This document shows, in pieces, positions 24,481-37,958 of a DNA stretch of 64,000 bases (positions are counted from its first letter, which is position 1; each line of letters starts with the position of its first letter). The notes under the pieces are model-generated. The model saw only the letters and a list, made by a program, of their open reading frames with translations. It searched no databases and was not told the DNA's origin. Made by a program: the position numbers and the translations under genes. Source of the DNA: Nymphaea colorata (lineage: Eukaryota; Streptophyta; Magnoliopsida; Nymphaeales; Nymphaeaceae); NCBI RefSeq assembly GCF_008831285.2, contig NC_045139.1:24968412-25032411 (forward strand). The letters run 5' to 3'.

Positions 24481-26711
24481 ATAAGCTATTTTAGCATTTT
24501 TGTTGGGGAACATAGCCCAATAACACACACATTTGAGACTTCAAGGCAAGTATATGTGGTTTTTAGGCTTAGAGATGGAGATAATGTAAGCTTCCAAAAG
24601 CTTTAGCAAAATTAAAGGTGATCTCCAAATTGGTGGAAGATTAGGTTTACAGATGGGGAAAATGTCAACCTTTATTGGAAACATTAGTAAAGGTCGAATG
24701 TTTAATTTTTAGTTTCCCACACATTTTTTATTTGAATTTAAACAAAATAGTCACTAGTGACATGAACTTTCATATTATTAAAGGTTCAATTTTTCAATTC
24801 CATCCTGCTCTCTCCTTCCCGCCTATATTTTAGGCGCAGAAATTTTTTTGTTGTATTAATAAAGGTGTCATCTTTTTTTTTTTTTAAAGGGAAGCATTTC
24901 CTCTCTCTCCTAACACTCCCTTTCTCCCTTCCTCCCCCTCTAATATCACAACAAAAAACAAAACATGGGTCAATAAAAATTAATTTTTACTAACATTTTC
25001 AATTGAATGTTGGTAAAGTGAAAGCATTACTGTACTGACGGGAAGTGGATCCTCGTAAGTAAAACATCTTGCCTTTAAAAAGTTATAGCTAGAAACCTAT
25101 ACTGGTGAATGTTTCACCGATATAGGTCCAGAGTGAAAACTATCGCTGTACAAGTCAATCCTTACTGGCGTTTTGAGGAGAATGGCAATAAAAATGTGTA
25201 CTTGTACATATGGGCAACCATCTGCGTTATTGAAAGTTCATTGCTTTTTTTGTGAAGAAACTTATAGTATGAAACATTCACCGGTATAGGTCCTACATGC
25301 CAACCATTAGCGAGGTGGCCCTTCAACGTCAGCAAGGATGTGTTTCTATATTGGCGACTGCGAGTCCGCGTCACTGGGAAGCCATTGTTTTATAAACCCT
25401 ATAGAGGTGCACCGGTATAGATCTAAACCACTCATACACCTAAACCATTACAGAAGTTCCCATTAAAGCATGAGTAAAGATGTGGATCTAAACGGGCAGG
25501 CATAGATCTCACCTTTCATGATTCTTTCACTTACACAAGTATCTATCTCTCTATTATTCATTTGCATGGCTGTTTATGTGCAATCCAATAAATTTCGAAA
25601 ATTGAAGAGGCATCAAAAGGAGTGAGTTTGGTGAACATTTTTGCATTTGCACATTAATTTTTGTATTATTGTTATTAGCTTAATTCTTTAAAAGTTTAAG
25701 GGGGCATTGGGATGACACCCTCTTAAAACCTGGTTATGAGGAAACCAGGTTTTGTGAAAACTTTGGCTTTCTAAACCAGTTTTCAATACCTGGTCTGTCT
25801 GTTTGGATGATAATATCCAAACCAGACTTTAACTCTTTAAACCTGGTTTTGTTTGGATGACAAAAACGTGCAGTTTATTGATGAAGCCTCCAGAAATCAT
25901 TTTCAGCTCAACATTGAAGGCAGTTAATTATAGCTGAACAAATACAACCATTATGCATTAAACAAATACAGTGGATTATAGAATTAGTACTCTCATGAAT
26001 ATTAAACTTGAGATAAATAGACCAAGGTTGCAACCATGGCATTTGATAACGTCTGACAACAGGAAACAAAGTACCTTGCACTAAGTTATCAGAATTACCT
26101 CCTTGAAATTTTCTACTGACAAGACCATGTTAAGCAGAACACCACCAAATAAAAGCATGTTATGCAACAACATTTACTGCTACAACCAGCTTCACTAAAA
26201 GAAAATCATATTTTTGAAACATCGAAACAATTTCCATAAATAACAAGCAGTGTTTATGAGTAAGCATGTCTAGTTATGACCATGTAAGGTAAAAGTTTGG
26301 AGCCTAGATCATCCATTTAGAACTTAAGACATCCATCCAAGCTAGTTCAACTTCATTCTTGGTGAGTAGTCAAGAACAGTCTTGGCTCCAGTTGGCTGAC
26401 ATAGGAGTGATCAAACCAGTGAGTAAAATAATTTTTCAAGTAGCCAGCCCCTTTAAAATAATTCAATAAAGCTCAGAAAGGATTTTCATTTGTCAGATTG
26501 GCCTCAATTCTCGCCAATGCAAGAAAAAGAACATATATTAATCTATTTACTCTATTGTACCTAGCGTTTCCACATGCAACAAAGAGATGAAGGGCTTCCA
26601 TTATTTTGAATTACAATAGCAGAAGCTATAGGATAAATGAACTCAAGTGGGGTTGGGCGACTAGGAACCCAACTCAAGCTGGTACATTGTCAGAGATAGG
26701 ATCAAACCTTT
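24481..26711. other. Non-coding; CACTA-like subterminal motifs and a possible MITE edge
   Basis: From about 24990 to 25430 short motifs such as 'accggtatag', 'ttcaccgatataggtcc' and 'tactggcg' recur in both orientations, as in CACTA subterminal arrays. At about 25698-25870 a block with repeated 'aaacctggtttt' and flanking 'ttggatgacaaaa' looks like a small DNA transposon. No coding region recognised. Confidence 0.35.
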
Positions 26712-27053
26712 GTGACATGGGTACGTGGGTGCGGCTGGGTATGGCTGCACTTTAAAACATTTAAAATTATATTTTCAAACTTAATTTTTTTCTCTAATTT
26801 TGATTTTTCCCTTTTTTTATATTTCCCTTCCACTAAGATTCTATATTTTCCTCTCATTTTCTTTAATTTTGTTTGTGTTTTGTTTGAGACTTTCTTATGA
26901 GATTATAAGTGTGAACTATCAATGTTTTTCTTTTCATTTTATCACTTTTGAGAATATAAAATTTGCCGTACTCGCGTACACAATTTTCAAAATTGCCGTA
27001 TCTGAACCCGTACTGCCAATACCAAACCCATACCATACCCGCACCCATGTAAC
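26712..27053. mobile_element. MITE, about 342 bp, with terminal inverted repeats
   Basis: The left end GTGACATGGGTACGTGGG and the right end (complement GTTACATGGGTGCGGG) form imperfect inverted repeats of about 25 bp around an AT-rich, non-coding core. Superfamily not assigned. Confidence 0.6.
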
Positions 27054-27962
27054 ATAGATGAAACTTCATTGAAGCTCTTGAGCTTAAAAGCATATTTTGG
27101 TGGTTAATAACTGTTTACCAAGACCATTGACTTTGTATGTTCTTATGATTCTAAGCCTTCTTACAGTGCTTGAGAACATGCTGTACAAAATAGAGGAAAC
27201 AATAGGATCAACAAATGATGATTAAAAGTGAAGTTGCTAAATTGAATTGGAATTGCTAAATTGAATTGGAGTATGTATCTTGGATTTCAGTTCATTCACT
27301 CCCATGGTACAACTCCATCTGGCTTCCAGTCTCCTTCCTTGTCTTCACAGGCAAGGACAAACTCTGAGTTGCCAGCTAGGAGTTTTAAATAGTTTCTTCC
27401 ACCAATCACTCATTGCTCATTCCTCAAAGCAAAAACATCAACGAACAGAAAAAAATACAACACCATCAAGTGGTTAGAAACATTTCAACTTAGACACATA
27501 CAACAAAAGTGTTCATGCGGAAGCTAGTGGGAGATCTTTCAACATCGATACAGGAAGTCAAACACCAAATCTTCCTGTCAAAACTAACAGACGTTTCCTC
27601 ATCTGCAGGAATAAAGATAAGAGAGGGAATGAAAAAAGCACACACAAGGGAAAGAAAATCGATCCACACTACAGAACTCAGTTGATTTAGTTCAGTGACT
27701 AAAAGCAACAAGCAAATAGGTTGAAAAAGATATGCATGATCAAAAACAAAAGAGGGCAGCCAAGGCAACGTCAGATTCATTTTGTGTCCCTTTGGGCCAA
27801 CTAAGCCGTGCAAAAAAGTGAAAAATATGACATTAAACACAATGGGGCCATCAATTATATACTAAAAGCCAAAAGCTCCCAACACAGTTGATGGTCACAT
27901 TTAAAGAACATACCAAACCAGCATGGATTTTTCATCTTCCTGCCAATGGGAGCTCCATCACG
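27054..27962. other. Non-coding, no gene recognised
   Basis: No conserved motif seen. If the exon at 27963-28158 is real and its stop is terminal, this would be 3' UTR and downstream sequence. Confidence 0.3.
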
Positions 27963-28158
27963 TTAACTTTTAACAAACATGGATTTTCCATGCCCTGGTG
28001 CTACTTTCTTCTGTCCACTCTTGGATTTACTTATACCAACAAAGCCGTAACCTTGAGTCATATTGTTGTTAGCATCATCTACAAATGGAACTCTGCTTGG
28101 GTTTACCAGCCTGTTCAATCCGTAATCTCTGATAAGAGGCCAGCCCACCGCTAGGTTG
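27963..28158 (-). CDS. Unidentified terminal exon or gene fragment
   Basis: A 65-codon minus-strand stretch ending in TAA, from a possible acceptor (AAATAG|C) at 28158. The peptide contains GWPLIRDYGLNRLVNP and MTQGYGFVGISKSKSGQKK and is hydrophilic and lysine-rich at its end. Its composition is protein-like rather than random, but I do not recognise the family and no partner exon is evident upstream. Confidence 0.3.
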
Positions 28159-29309
28159 CTATTTATCGTCAAAAAGAAATAAAATGAGTGACAAGAATAC
28201 ATATTTCTCCGAAGCAACCCACACAATCAAAATTGCACTCAAAGCAAGGAGGAACATGCATCAGAAAGAAGAAAAAACAACGAAGTATAAAATTTCCATA
28301 ACCAGGAAGGATCTAAAGGCAAGGATGAAATACAAAATAGAAAAAGGATAACAATTAAAGTGTTACCCACCACCAAGAGCATGCACAAAGGGTAACTCTA
28401 TTGAAATGAGAAAAAACATGCCAAATAAATAAATAAATCAATCAAGTGAGATGGAACCCAGGTTTGTTGAGAAAAACTATTATATATCCACTTGTTGAGA
28501 AGACCCATGCTTGATTTTCAACATAATTCCATATGTTGAGAAAAATTATTATATGTTCACTTTTAAAATCTTTAGTGGCATTTCAGATCATCTTACACTT
28601 GAAAACCCATGCTTGATTTTCTAGAAAATCTCAAATGATTAACCTTGTTTCTCATTCTGTTCTAGTACGTCCGTAAGAAGGGCCTCCAGCCAACAGACAG
28701 CTAAGCTGGTCAGGCCGCACCAAGTCGACCCAATAACATATTTTTAAATTTATTTTCTTATACATATAATTTTGTATGATTCGTTATAGTCAATTATATT
28801 TATATATTAAAAATATATTTTTTATTCAAATCCAGCTAGGTCAAGTCAAGTCTCGGGCTTCAGTTGTGGACAGTCAGACTGAGCCCATACTGCAGTCACG
28901 GGCTGTAGCTCGGCCTGAACCGGTTTTGTCGTTGGGTAGAAGTTGTAAATTAGTCTTTTTATGGGCCTACCAAAAATGTTTGTTTCTATGTTGATTTTTT
29001 TTTCATTTAAATATTTCTGCCCTTTAAAAATCTAAAATTTAGATACTACTGACGTCCCCAGAAATTTTTAGCGGCATCCCAATGACAAAATAAGAGCAAA
29101 AAAAAATTAGAACGACTAGAATAAACATTTCCTTCTTTAAAACACCACCATTGCCCCTTCCTCTTTGCCCCGGTGCTGCAACTCGGCTCAGGACAAAGCA
29201 GGTTAGTCTCAAAGAACCTTTGTATTAATCTCTTTCCAAGTTTCTTTCCAAGTTTTAGACCTTTCGTAGTTTTAGAGTCAATGAACTGAACCACAGCGTT
29301 CGGTAAGGT
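28159..29309. other. Non-coding, no gene recognised
   Basis: AT-rich DNA with a short GC-richer patch at about 28670-28930. No motif identified. Ends where similarity with block C begins. Confidence 0.35.
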
Positions 29310-29472
29310 CTTCGGTAAGTTTAAAAAAGTACACATTAATATTGTTTTGTGAAAAACCCCTGAAGGTAAAACGAACGTGCACCCTCATTTTCCACACCGG
29401 TCCATCCAGAAATTCTCTAAGAATAGAAATCATGGAGAAGAGAGAAACTGTCTTTATCACAAGCTGAGTGAT

Positions 29473-29632
29473 ATGGCTTGTCCCCTTCATACTCTCTTTC
29501 TTCCCCCGCTTCACCGCGTGACACTGCCTCGGAGGAGAAACTGTCAATCTTCCACTGTCCCTCAACCGGCCTCTCCTTTGCTTCAGCCCTTCTCAACCAA
29601 ATCAAGCTGCAAAACTGTTCCGTCCAACAAAG
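29473..29632 (+). pseudogene. Exon 1 of decarboxylase copy B, frameshifted
   Basis: ATG at 29473 opens MACPLHTLFLPP, closely matching exon 1 of the intact copy, and continues with an RRNCQSS-like stretch and a PFSTKS motif. The exon ends at AAAG|GTTTGG. Compared with the intact exon it has lost about 16 bases near its 3' end, so the phase no longer matches exon 2. The later exon is destroyed anyway. Confidence 0.55.
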
Positions 29633-29800
29633 GTTTGGTAGCTGCTCTGCGTCTCTCGCTCTCTCGCTCTCTCTCTCTCTCTATATATATATATAAGCCT
29701 GTCCACCTTTAACAAACCCTAGTACTAAGTAAACACCTGAATGGAGATTGGCCAAATTGAATTATTACCAAGAAAAAAGCCAATCGAAGGCAAGATAGTC

Positions 29801-29802
<2 letters not shown>

Positions 29803-29835
<33 letters not shown>
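29803..29835. repeat. (GA)n microsatellite
   Basis: Pure GA run in the former intron of copy B. Confidence 0.9.
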
Positions 29836-29836
<1 letters not shown>

Positions 29837-29983
29837 AATTGGTAAATAACAGGCCACTGGGTAAGGGATAAAAACCAGACCTCTTAAATTTGTTTTAAAA
29901 AGTGTAAGTGCTTTAAACAAAATATGAATCACTTAATGTGTTTATAAACACTAATTTATATAAAATACTGTTTTCATTCCTTC

Positions 29984-30297
29984 AGGAGGCATTTGATGGT
30001 CCGAATTTTAATCCATCTCAAACCTGAACTGGAATGAAAATGTTTCATTCTAATTCTGGTTTGTTTCTTTGTTTAATAGCCAGAAACTTCGTTTCCAGCA
30101 CTTTGGCAGGGAAAATTTTGATTCCAGATTCAAATTCCGACCCTTATAGTTGAATTTTGATTTAGGAATTTTGATTTAGGAATTGAGGTTTAATTCTGGA
30201 ATTAAATATCAAGGTTTATTTCAATCATTTATGTTTGGTCAAAATTAAGAATTTTGATTCTAACATTCCTCAAATTCCAGGCCATCAAACGCCCCTA
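29984..30297. mobile_element. MITE, about 314 bp, in the intron of copy B
   Basis: The left end AGGAGGCATTTGATGGTCC is the inverted counterpart of the right end (complement TTAGGGGCGTTTGATGGCC). The core is rich in 'gaattttgattt'-like phrases. The same element sits at the homologous place in block C (61744-62028). Block A has only a stub of it near 6764-6800. Confidence 0.65.
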
Positions 30298-30620
30298 AGG
30301 GCACCTCTGTATCAATTTCTTTTGTAAGATTAAGTAGTTGAAGGGGCGCACCCAGTGAGGTAATTATGACAGTAAGATAATTGAAAGGACATTGATTAAC
30401 CCTTCAGTGAATGTGTGAAGTGGAGCTTTTGTGGGCAGAAACATAGATGAATGACTAGACATTTCAATTAATCTTGATGTGATCAGTGCAATCTGACAAA
30501 ATAATGATAAATAATGATCAGATCTAACGACAAATTTGGTGTACGATGCAAAAAAACATAGAGTTCCTGGAGAAAAATGCATGTTTTTGTTGAGATATTG
30601 ATATGATTGGAAAAAAATAT

Positions 30621-30622
<2 letters not shown>

Positions 30623-30703
<81 letters not shown>

Positions 30704-30704
30704 G
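30623..30704. repeat. (TA)n microsatellite
   Basis: AT dinucleotide run with interspersed 'catata' and 'gtatat' in copy B intron DNA. Confidence 0.9.
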
Positions 30705-31243
30705 TTGGATATGGCTAGATGACTATAAATGAAAAATTTGTCGTTAAAAAAACAGTAGTCATAGGAGCATTAGTAATGGTTTAAATGGTACAAAGTTGGT
30801 TCATAGTGCTTTTTAGCAATAATTTATAGTACTTTTAGCCGTTAATCTGTAAATTTTTAGCCATTGCCAATATTCATCATCCAACATATTTGAATCCTCT
30901 TATATATATAACCATGTAAGACTGAATTACTTGGAAGGACTTTGCCCATAAAAGTGTCGTAGCCACACAATAGTTGTAATGAAACTTTGTGCCAAGTTTC
31001 CTCTATTCCCACAGTTGGATACATAATCAGGAAAGAAATGGACCGTAAATTAATGCACGAATATGATGTACCAAAAAATCTAAAGTTATCAGTAAAATAG
31101 GTAACAAAGCTATTTGTCACATTCACTTGTCACTAGTTCTACTTTCGACATCCTGTATAAGGAGAATTCAAATTACCGGATACCATATGTTGCCAGATGG
31201 TTAAAAATTTAAAAATTCATCTGTCCAAGTATCATAAGCCGGT

Positions 31244-31491
31244 ACTAAAAGCACCATGAAATGTCGCTGCACCATAAATTGTCGTTAATGGTCTTGTAAC
31301 AACTGTTTTTAGCCACATGACAAGAATAGGAATCTGGTATATTTGGTTTCTCTTATACTTATGTTTAACTAAAAGCACTATGAATTGTTGTTGCACCATA
31401 AGCTATCCTTAATGCTCTAGCAACAACTATGTTTAGTTATGTGACAATATTGGGCATCCGGCTTATTTGGATTCTCTTATCCACGTGTTCA
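31244..31491. repeat. Two-unit tandem duplication, period 124 bp
   Basis: Units start with 'actaaaagcac' at 31244 and 31368 and share 'tgcaccataa', 'gcaacaact'-like and 'ggtttctctta'-like text, well diverged. A (TG)n run follows at 31497-31522. Confidence 0.65.
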
Positions 31492-33165
31492 TGAAATATG
31501 TGTGTGTGTGTGTGTGTGTGTGCGGGTGCGGATGAGAATACTCAATTATGTATGAAGACCCAAAGATCTTCGGACAAAAAATTGATTCTACCGATTATGA
31601 ACCGAAAATGCTAGCCGCAATTTGTATAAAGACCCAAAGATCAGATAGGTTCGAGTTTTTGATCTCATTTATGGAGTATAGGAAAGAGCAGGCGTTCTTT
31701 TTGCAATATAAACTGTAGTCTGTTGACCTAGAGGCCAAACATAACGTAAGATCTATAGTTTTCCCAAGTTTGTTAGACTAACAGAAGCAGTGATCTGACT
31801 TTAGGAGTCATGTGGGTGGGGGTCGAATTTAAACTTGAGTTAAAATTTACAAATTTCTGGTTCTAAATTGAGGGAATATAGTTGAACCAAGAAATGTAAG
31901 TGCAGGCTTAATAATAAAAAATGCCTATCTAAAACTTCGAGGGACTAAGATAAAATGGAAACTCTGTGTTTAATGGTTGAAGTGATGGGGTGACAATCGT
32001 CTCCCATCTTTCTGTAATGCATGCAACTGATAAGTCACTTAATATGAATGGCCACTTGCTGACATGTTCGGCTCCTCCTTTGGCAATTTGATGGCACGTA
32101 TAAATTACCTCCTCTTCCCTTAACCCCTAGGTCCAGAGCTGCTTCAGAACTTGGGCTGAAAGAGGGACACTTATCAACTACACTGAAGAATCCACCCTTT
32201 TCACTCTAGAAGAGTAGCACCCATGGGTTCACCTCCTCCATTCACCATCACCCTTTTCCATGCAGCCTCCAGTCCACCGGAGGCTGCAGACGTGACGGCA
32301 GCCTCAGTACACCAATCAAAAGTGACCAGATGACTGTTAGAAGGCCAAACTTTCTGTCCCCACATAAGTTGTGTTGGGAGGGGGGTGGTATTGCCCTTGA
32401 AATCTCACTATTTTACCCTTCTGATTAAGTGAAATGTTCTTAGTTAAAAGATTTGGGTTGGGATCGATTTTTGATTTACATGCTGCTAAAGTTTTTGTTA
32501 ATAAAGGTCGGAGACATACCCTCCAGCAAACATTGCATTGGAATCCTTTAAAATGGTCAGAGAGCTGCTTTATAGGTTCATTTGGAAACAATGACATACT
32601 TTTACTGTCTAGTGAATCAAACCAAAAAAATAGAGCACATTTACGAAACACTTGTAACGGTGTTTGATGAATCTACCTCATTTTTTTAGAACAGGTTCAT
32701 GGAACACTAACAGAATGTTAGTATTGCAAAACAGCTTCTATATTTTGCCACATGAATCAAACGTGAAAGTTTGAAAAAATATGACAACTAGGATTTTATG
32801 GCATGAAAGTGCAATTTTATTTATATGATTAATCAAAGAAAGATGCATCTACCACAAATTGAGACAAGGTGATCCAATTTTTTTTGTTATGAATTCTGCC
32901 ATATGAAAGTATTTAACAGCTACCATACGTGGACTTGTAACTTGAGAATTGCGTTCAATTATAAATTATCTTAGCATGCTGGATAAATTGTGAGAGATCT
33001 TGTCTGTGGAACTTTGATGTCCCGTATTTGCAAATAGCTAAACTAATCATAGTTTGGAGCAAGTTCATATCTCCTGGTATCAACTCAACTTTTGTTTTGG
33101 AGATAACTTTGTGTTACTGTGCTAGATTGTTAGCTTGTTGATAAGGAAAAGTTTCACATATGCAG

Positions 33166-33263
33166 AAGGGCCTCAATTCTAATGGTAAAAGCTCAAGCAA
33201 CAAGGGAGTGTCAGTTTTGATGGTAAAATTTCAGTTTTTGCCAATTCAGGAAGATAAAAGTAC
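33166..33263 (+). pseudogene. Decarboxylase copy B, exon 2 fragment 1 of 3
   Basis: Begins after a TATGCAG acceptor that matches the intact gene's TGCAG. Encodes a diverged version of the exon-2 start (LMVK, then QEDKST, compare EEDKST). It is cut within AGTAC (33259-33263) by Copia-2. Confidence 0.85.
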
Positions 33264-33656
33264 TGTTGGAACTTTGCTAGAATCAAAGATAGCGCACAAA
33301 CGAAATATGCAGAAATCGAAAGAGACATTCATGATTCATGTGTTTCATAAAGGGCGGAAGAAGAACCTGTAGAGGCGACCGCCAGCATTCGTGGGAAGAA
33401 CGGCTACAGTCCCATAGAGTCATTCCCCAGCAGAGGTAGCGGCGGCGGCGGCGGCGGCAATGGGTTTCTCTCCTCAGCCATAACAGCCCAGTGATGGGGA
33501 CAGGCAATTCACGTATGGCTAAGGGGACCGATTACCCAGACGGTAAAAACTTGATGTATCTCACACCATCACAAGACACGAGTATTTATACTTAGGTTCT
33601 GAAACGGATATGGACCCGTATCGACGCAGGACTATCCAGATGGGGAAATCCCAACA
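33264..33656 (-). repeat. Copia-2 3' LTR
   Basis: Plus-strand ends TGTTGGAACT and CCCAACA. Next to it, at 33657 onward, the minus strand reads GTGGGAGAT just before TGTTGGG, a standard Copia polypurine tract. It is 30 bp longer than its partner through indels, including a (GGC)n expansion near 33440. Confidence 0.93.
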
Positions 33657-33856
33657 ATCTCCCACTAGTCCAAGTCGATATGAAGGGTAAACAAAATGAA
33701 TGGATTCGCCGTAAAATCCATTCCAAGGTCCCACCTTGTTGTCTTACAAAACTTCTCAACAAACAAATGAGAATACAAAATAAATAGACAACAAACTTAA
33801 TGAGAATCAACAAACTGTATGTGATCACATTCATAAATGTTTGCATAATAGTGTGT

Positions 33857-34426
33857 TTACATTGAACTACACAAACCCATCCTCTTAACATGTTCAAAGA
33901 ACATACCAGATGTTAGCGCTTTAGTAAAAGGATCTGCAACCATATCTGTAGTTCCAATGTGTTGAATACACACTAGTTGATTCTCTGTTCTTTCTTTAAC
34001 AACAAAATACTTAAGTTCTATATGCTTACAAGAAGTAGTACTTTTGTTGTTGTTGGAAAAAGACACTGCAGCTTCATTATCACAGTGAACCTTAAGTGGT
34101 CTATCAATAGAATCCACTATCTTGAGCTGTGAAATGAAATTATTTATCCAAATTGCCTGTGATGTAGTCTCATATAATGCAATGAATTCTGCTTCCATGG
34201 TGTCAGCAGCAATCACAGTCTGCTTTTTGCTCCCCCATGAGATGGCACCTCCTGATAGAAGGAAAACAAAACTAGTAGCAGACTTTCTACTATCGGTACA
34301 TCCTCCAAGATCGACATCAGAATAGCCAATCACTTCTAAATGGTCCACCTTGCGATATGTCAACATGTAATCTTTTGTCCCTTGCAAGTACCGCATGACT
34401 CTCTTTACGGCCTTCCAATGTGCCAT
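33857..34426 (-). pseudogene. Copia-2 RNase H domain
   Basis: Encodes AHWKAVKRVMRYLQGT, YSDVDLGGCTDSRKS, SKKQTVIAADTMEAEFIAL, HCDNEAAV and KHIELKYF, ending near the 3' LTR. It is in frame with the upstream RT frame; only the nonsense codon at 34439-34441 separates them. Confidence 0.9.
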
Positions 34427-34438
34427 GCCTAGATTAGA

Positions 34439-36019
34439 TTAAAATCTACCAAGCATGCCAACAACAAAGGAAATGTCAGGCCTAGTACAAATCTGCGCAT
34501 ACTGCAAGCTGCCAACCGCAGATGCATATGGAATGTTGATCATTTGTGCCTTTTCAAATTCGTCCTTTGGACAATCATTTAGGCTCAATTTATCCCCTTT
34601 AGCTATGGGTGCCGAAATAGGAGAACAATTCTCCATCCCATATCTTTTAAGAACTTTATTGATGTATGCTGATTGGGAGAGACTTAAAACACATTTAGAT
34701 CTGTCTCGATGAATCTCAATGCCGAGAACAAATGAAGCTTCACCCATGTCCTTCATCTCAAAATGAGATGCGAGAAAATGTTTGGTTTCTGTTAGCAATT
34801 GAAGATCATTTGAAGCAAGCAAAATGTCATCCACATATAAAGTCAAAATTATGAACTTACTCCCATATGTCTTAAGATACACACATCGATCAATGATGTT
34901 TTTTGTAAACCCAAAAGTCGTAATTACTTCGAAAAACTTAATGTACCATTGACGTGAGGCCTGTTTAAGTCCATAAATCGCTTTATTAAGCTTGCAAACC
35001 AAATGATCTTTACCACTCTTAGAAAACCCTTGATGTTGATCCATATATACCTCTTCATCCAAATCACCATTCAAGAAAGCCGTTTTCACATCTATCTGAT
35101 GTAGCTCTAAGTCAAAATGAGCTACAAGTGCAAGGACAATCCTCATTGACTCTTTAGCAGAGACAGGTGAATATGTCTCATTATAGTCAATGCCCTCCAT
35201 TTGTGTGAATCCTTTAGCAACCAATCTTGCCTTGTATCTCTCTATGTTGCCTTTAGAGTCCCTCTTGGTCTTATAGACCCATTTACACCCTACGGGTTTT
35301 ACTCCTTCAGGCAACGACACAAGGCTCCATGTCTGGTTTTTAGCCATAGAGTCATGCTCTTCTTTCATGGCATTAATCCAGTGCCTGTATTGTTTGCTTT
35401 CTATGGCTTTATTGAATGTGAAAGGATCATCATCAACATCTATGAAATCACTAGGCTCTTGTAGGTATACCACATAATCTGATGATATGGCAGATCTCCT
35501 TGCTCTTGCAGATCTACGAACATGTAATTGATCATTTTCAATTTGTATGTCTACATCCTGTTCATGTTCATCAGTATGATCTACATGTAATTCATCTGGA
35601 TTTGATGCATTGCCTGTATGATTTACATTCATGTCATCCTGGGAGACAACGTAATCATACACATTTATATTCTCTTTATCAGGTCTACTTTCAGTATCCT
35701 GTATTTCCTCAAAATTGAGGTTTTGTAATGCATCTAACCCAAATGAGCCATCTTCCAGGAACTTAGTCTTGTCTGTTTCCATAATATGTGGTGTATGAGA
35801 TGGACAATAAAACCTATAGCCTTTCGATCTTTCTGGATAACCAATAAAGAAACCACTGGTTGTTCTAGGATCAAAGGCTTTTATGTAGGGGTTATACAGT
35901 TTAGCTTCAGCAGGACATCCCCATATGTGCATATAAGAAAGAGAAGGTTTCCTACTTGTCCATAACTCGTAAGGAGTTGTAGGAACAGCTTTAGTAGGAA
36001 CCCTATTTTGGATATGCAC
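34439..36019 (-). pseudogene. Copia-2 integrase C-terminus and reverse transcriptase
   Basis: Starts at the integrase end (PYELWTSRKPSLSYMHIWGC), passes an acidic linker and enters RT: KPVGCKWVYKTKRDSKGNIE, HQIDVKTAFLNGDLDEEVY, YGLKQASRQWY, the catalytic LYVDDILLA, and VGSLQYAQICTRPDISF. It ends with TAA where a CAA (Gln) would fit, a C-to-T type change. The RT itself is uninterrupted. Confidence 0.93.
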
Positions 36020-37383
36020 TGTGTCCTGAGAGCTTCACCCCACAAGGTTAGAGGAAGAGTAGAGTAATTTAACATAGCTCGAACCATTTCTTTAAGCGTA
36101 CGATTTCTCCTTTCAGCCACACCATTTTGGTAGGCATTGCCTGGCATGGTGTATTGAGGCACAATGCCTTCTTCCTTTAAAAATCGCGCTAATGGTCTCT
36201 CCCTTTGTCTCATCTCAGTAAACCTACCATAATATTCACCACCTCTATCTGATCTGACTATCTTGATAACCTCACCGGTTTGTTTCTCTACTTCTTTCTT
36301 ATATTCTTTGAAAACTTGACACACATCAGATTTTTCAAAGATTAAGTAGAGATACAAATACCGAGGATAGTCATCTATAAAGGTGGCAAAATACTTTTCG
36401 CCTGTGTAACAAGGAGGGAAAGGTCCACAAACATCTGTGTGAACAATTCCTAATCTTTCAGTACATCGCTCGGCACCTTCTTTATATATGTTAGTTTGCT
36501 TTGCCTTTATGCAATCTACACATATGTCGTTATCTGTAAAATCAAAAGATCGTAAGATCCCTTCATTTATGAGTCTCCTTATTCTCTTTTTAGAGATATG
36601 ACCCAAACGGCGGTGCCATAGCATGTATGAATCATCCTTTATGGTACTACGCTTATTACCACTTATACAATGACTAAAAACTAACAATTCAGGAGATTGG
36701 ATCTTCACATTCAGCTTGTATAAACCATCACACAAAATAGCAGAACCAATTTCAACAAGATCTTTATAAATGAACATCTTTGAATTCTCAAACTTTAAAC
36801 AAAAATCAAATTTGTCCAGACTTGATACAGAAATTAAGTTTCTACTATATGATGGAACAAGGAAAACATCATGAAGATTCAAAACAAAGCCACTATCAAG
36901 CCTAATCTGGCATTCTCCTACAGCCTTCACATGTGAGCGCATTTTATTTCCTGAGAAAATACTCATCTCATGTAGTGTTGGTTCCCTTTTGCTCAGAAAG
37001 TCCTGTAAATTATTGGCAATATACACAGTAGCACTAGAGTCAATCCACCAGCTATTAATAGGAACATGTAACATATTACTTTTAAGTGAAACAAATGACA
37101 TGTTACATTTCTTCTCTAACCAATTCTTGTACTTGATGCAGTCTGACTTCTTATGCCCCTTTTTCTTGCAAAAGAAACACTTTATAGGAGCTAAGTTAGT
37201 CTGCGCAGTTTGAGAAGCAGGTTGACTTGATGACTTCTTCTTGGCACTCCTTTTCATTAAACTTTTCTTTATGCCAACTTTACCAGCCCCAGAGTGAGAA
37301 ACTATATGTGCACTTTGCAACTTCTCACCTTTCATTCTTTCCTCCTCTTCAACACACTTATACATCAATTTTTGAATGTCCAT
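35881..37383 (-). pseudogene. Copia-2 zinc knuckle, protease and integrase core
   Basis: Contains the CCHC knuckle CFFCKKKGHKKSDC, a protease site reading WIDSSAT where DSGAT is normal (glycine lost, probably inactive), GAG-pre-integrase LWHRRLGH with CVDC, and integrase residues in HTDVCGPF, RSDRGGEY and NGVAERRNRT. The frame shifts near 36020, where the next frame carries on. Confidence 0.92.
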
Positions 37384-37466
37384 TCAGTATTATGTGTGTT
37401 GTAACTGATCTGAAAAGGAGTGTATTCAGCTGGTAAAGAGGTCAAAGTAAAGAATACCAAGAAAGA

Positions 37467-37958
37467 TTAAAAAATAGTCAACTTCATGTCATTCAATTGA
37501 GAAGCAATGTTCCTCATTTCTAACATATGCTGGCGAATGTTACCCCCTCTTTGATATTTCATAGATATTAACTTTGACATTAGGGTACTAGCTCTGGCTT
37601 TATGAGAGCTGACAAACTGAGCCTCAACTGCATCCAAGAACTCTCTCACCGATCTACAAGGTGGGATAGCACCATGTATGTTCTTAGCGACTCTTGATTG
37701 CAAAAACAACAAACTTAGTCGGTTAGAACGCTCCCACTTGTCAAAATACACTATTTCATTATGTGTACTTTCTGGTATAAGAGGTGGTGGCTCAGGTCGC
37801 CTCAAAGCCATATCCAGATCCATATACCCCAATGTAAACACAACATTTTCTTTCCATTCAGCATAATTTGAATCATCAAGTAAAGGGATAGAATTTGAGC
37901 CATTAAAATAAATAGATCCAGGCACTGCAGATGACAAAAGACATCTATAAGTTGACAT
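37467..37958 (-). pseudogene. Copia-2 gag
   Basis: 163 codons with PLLDDSNYAEWKENVVFTLG, ARASTLMSKLISMKYQ and MLEMRNIASQLNDMKL, the Copia gag (UBN2-type) pattern. Ends in TAA at 37467-37469. The frame then reads on through recognisable gag (SLPAEYTPFQISYN) before a one-base shift near 37385. Confidence 0.88.
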
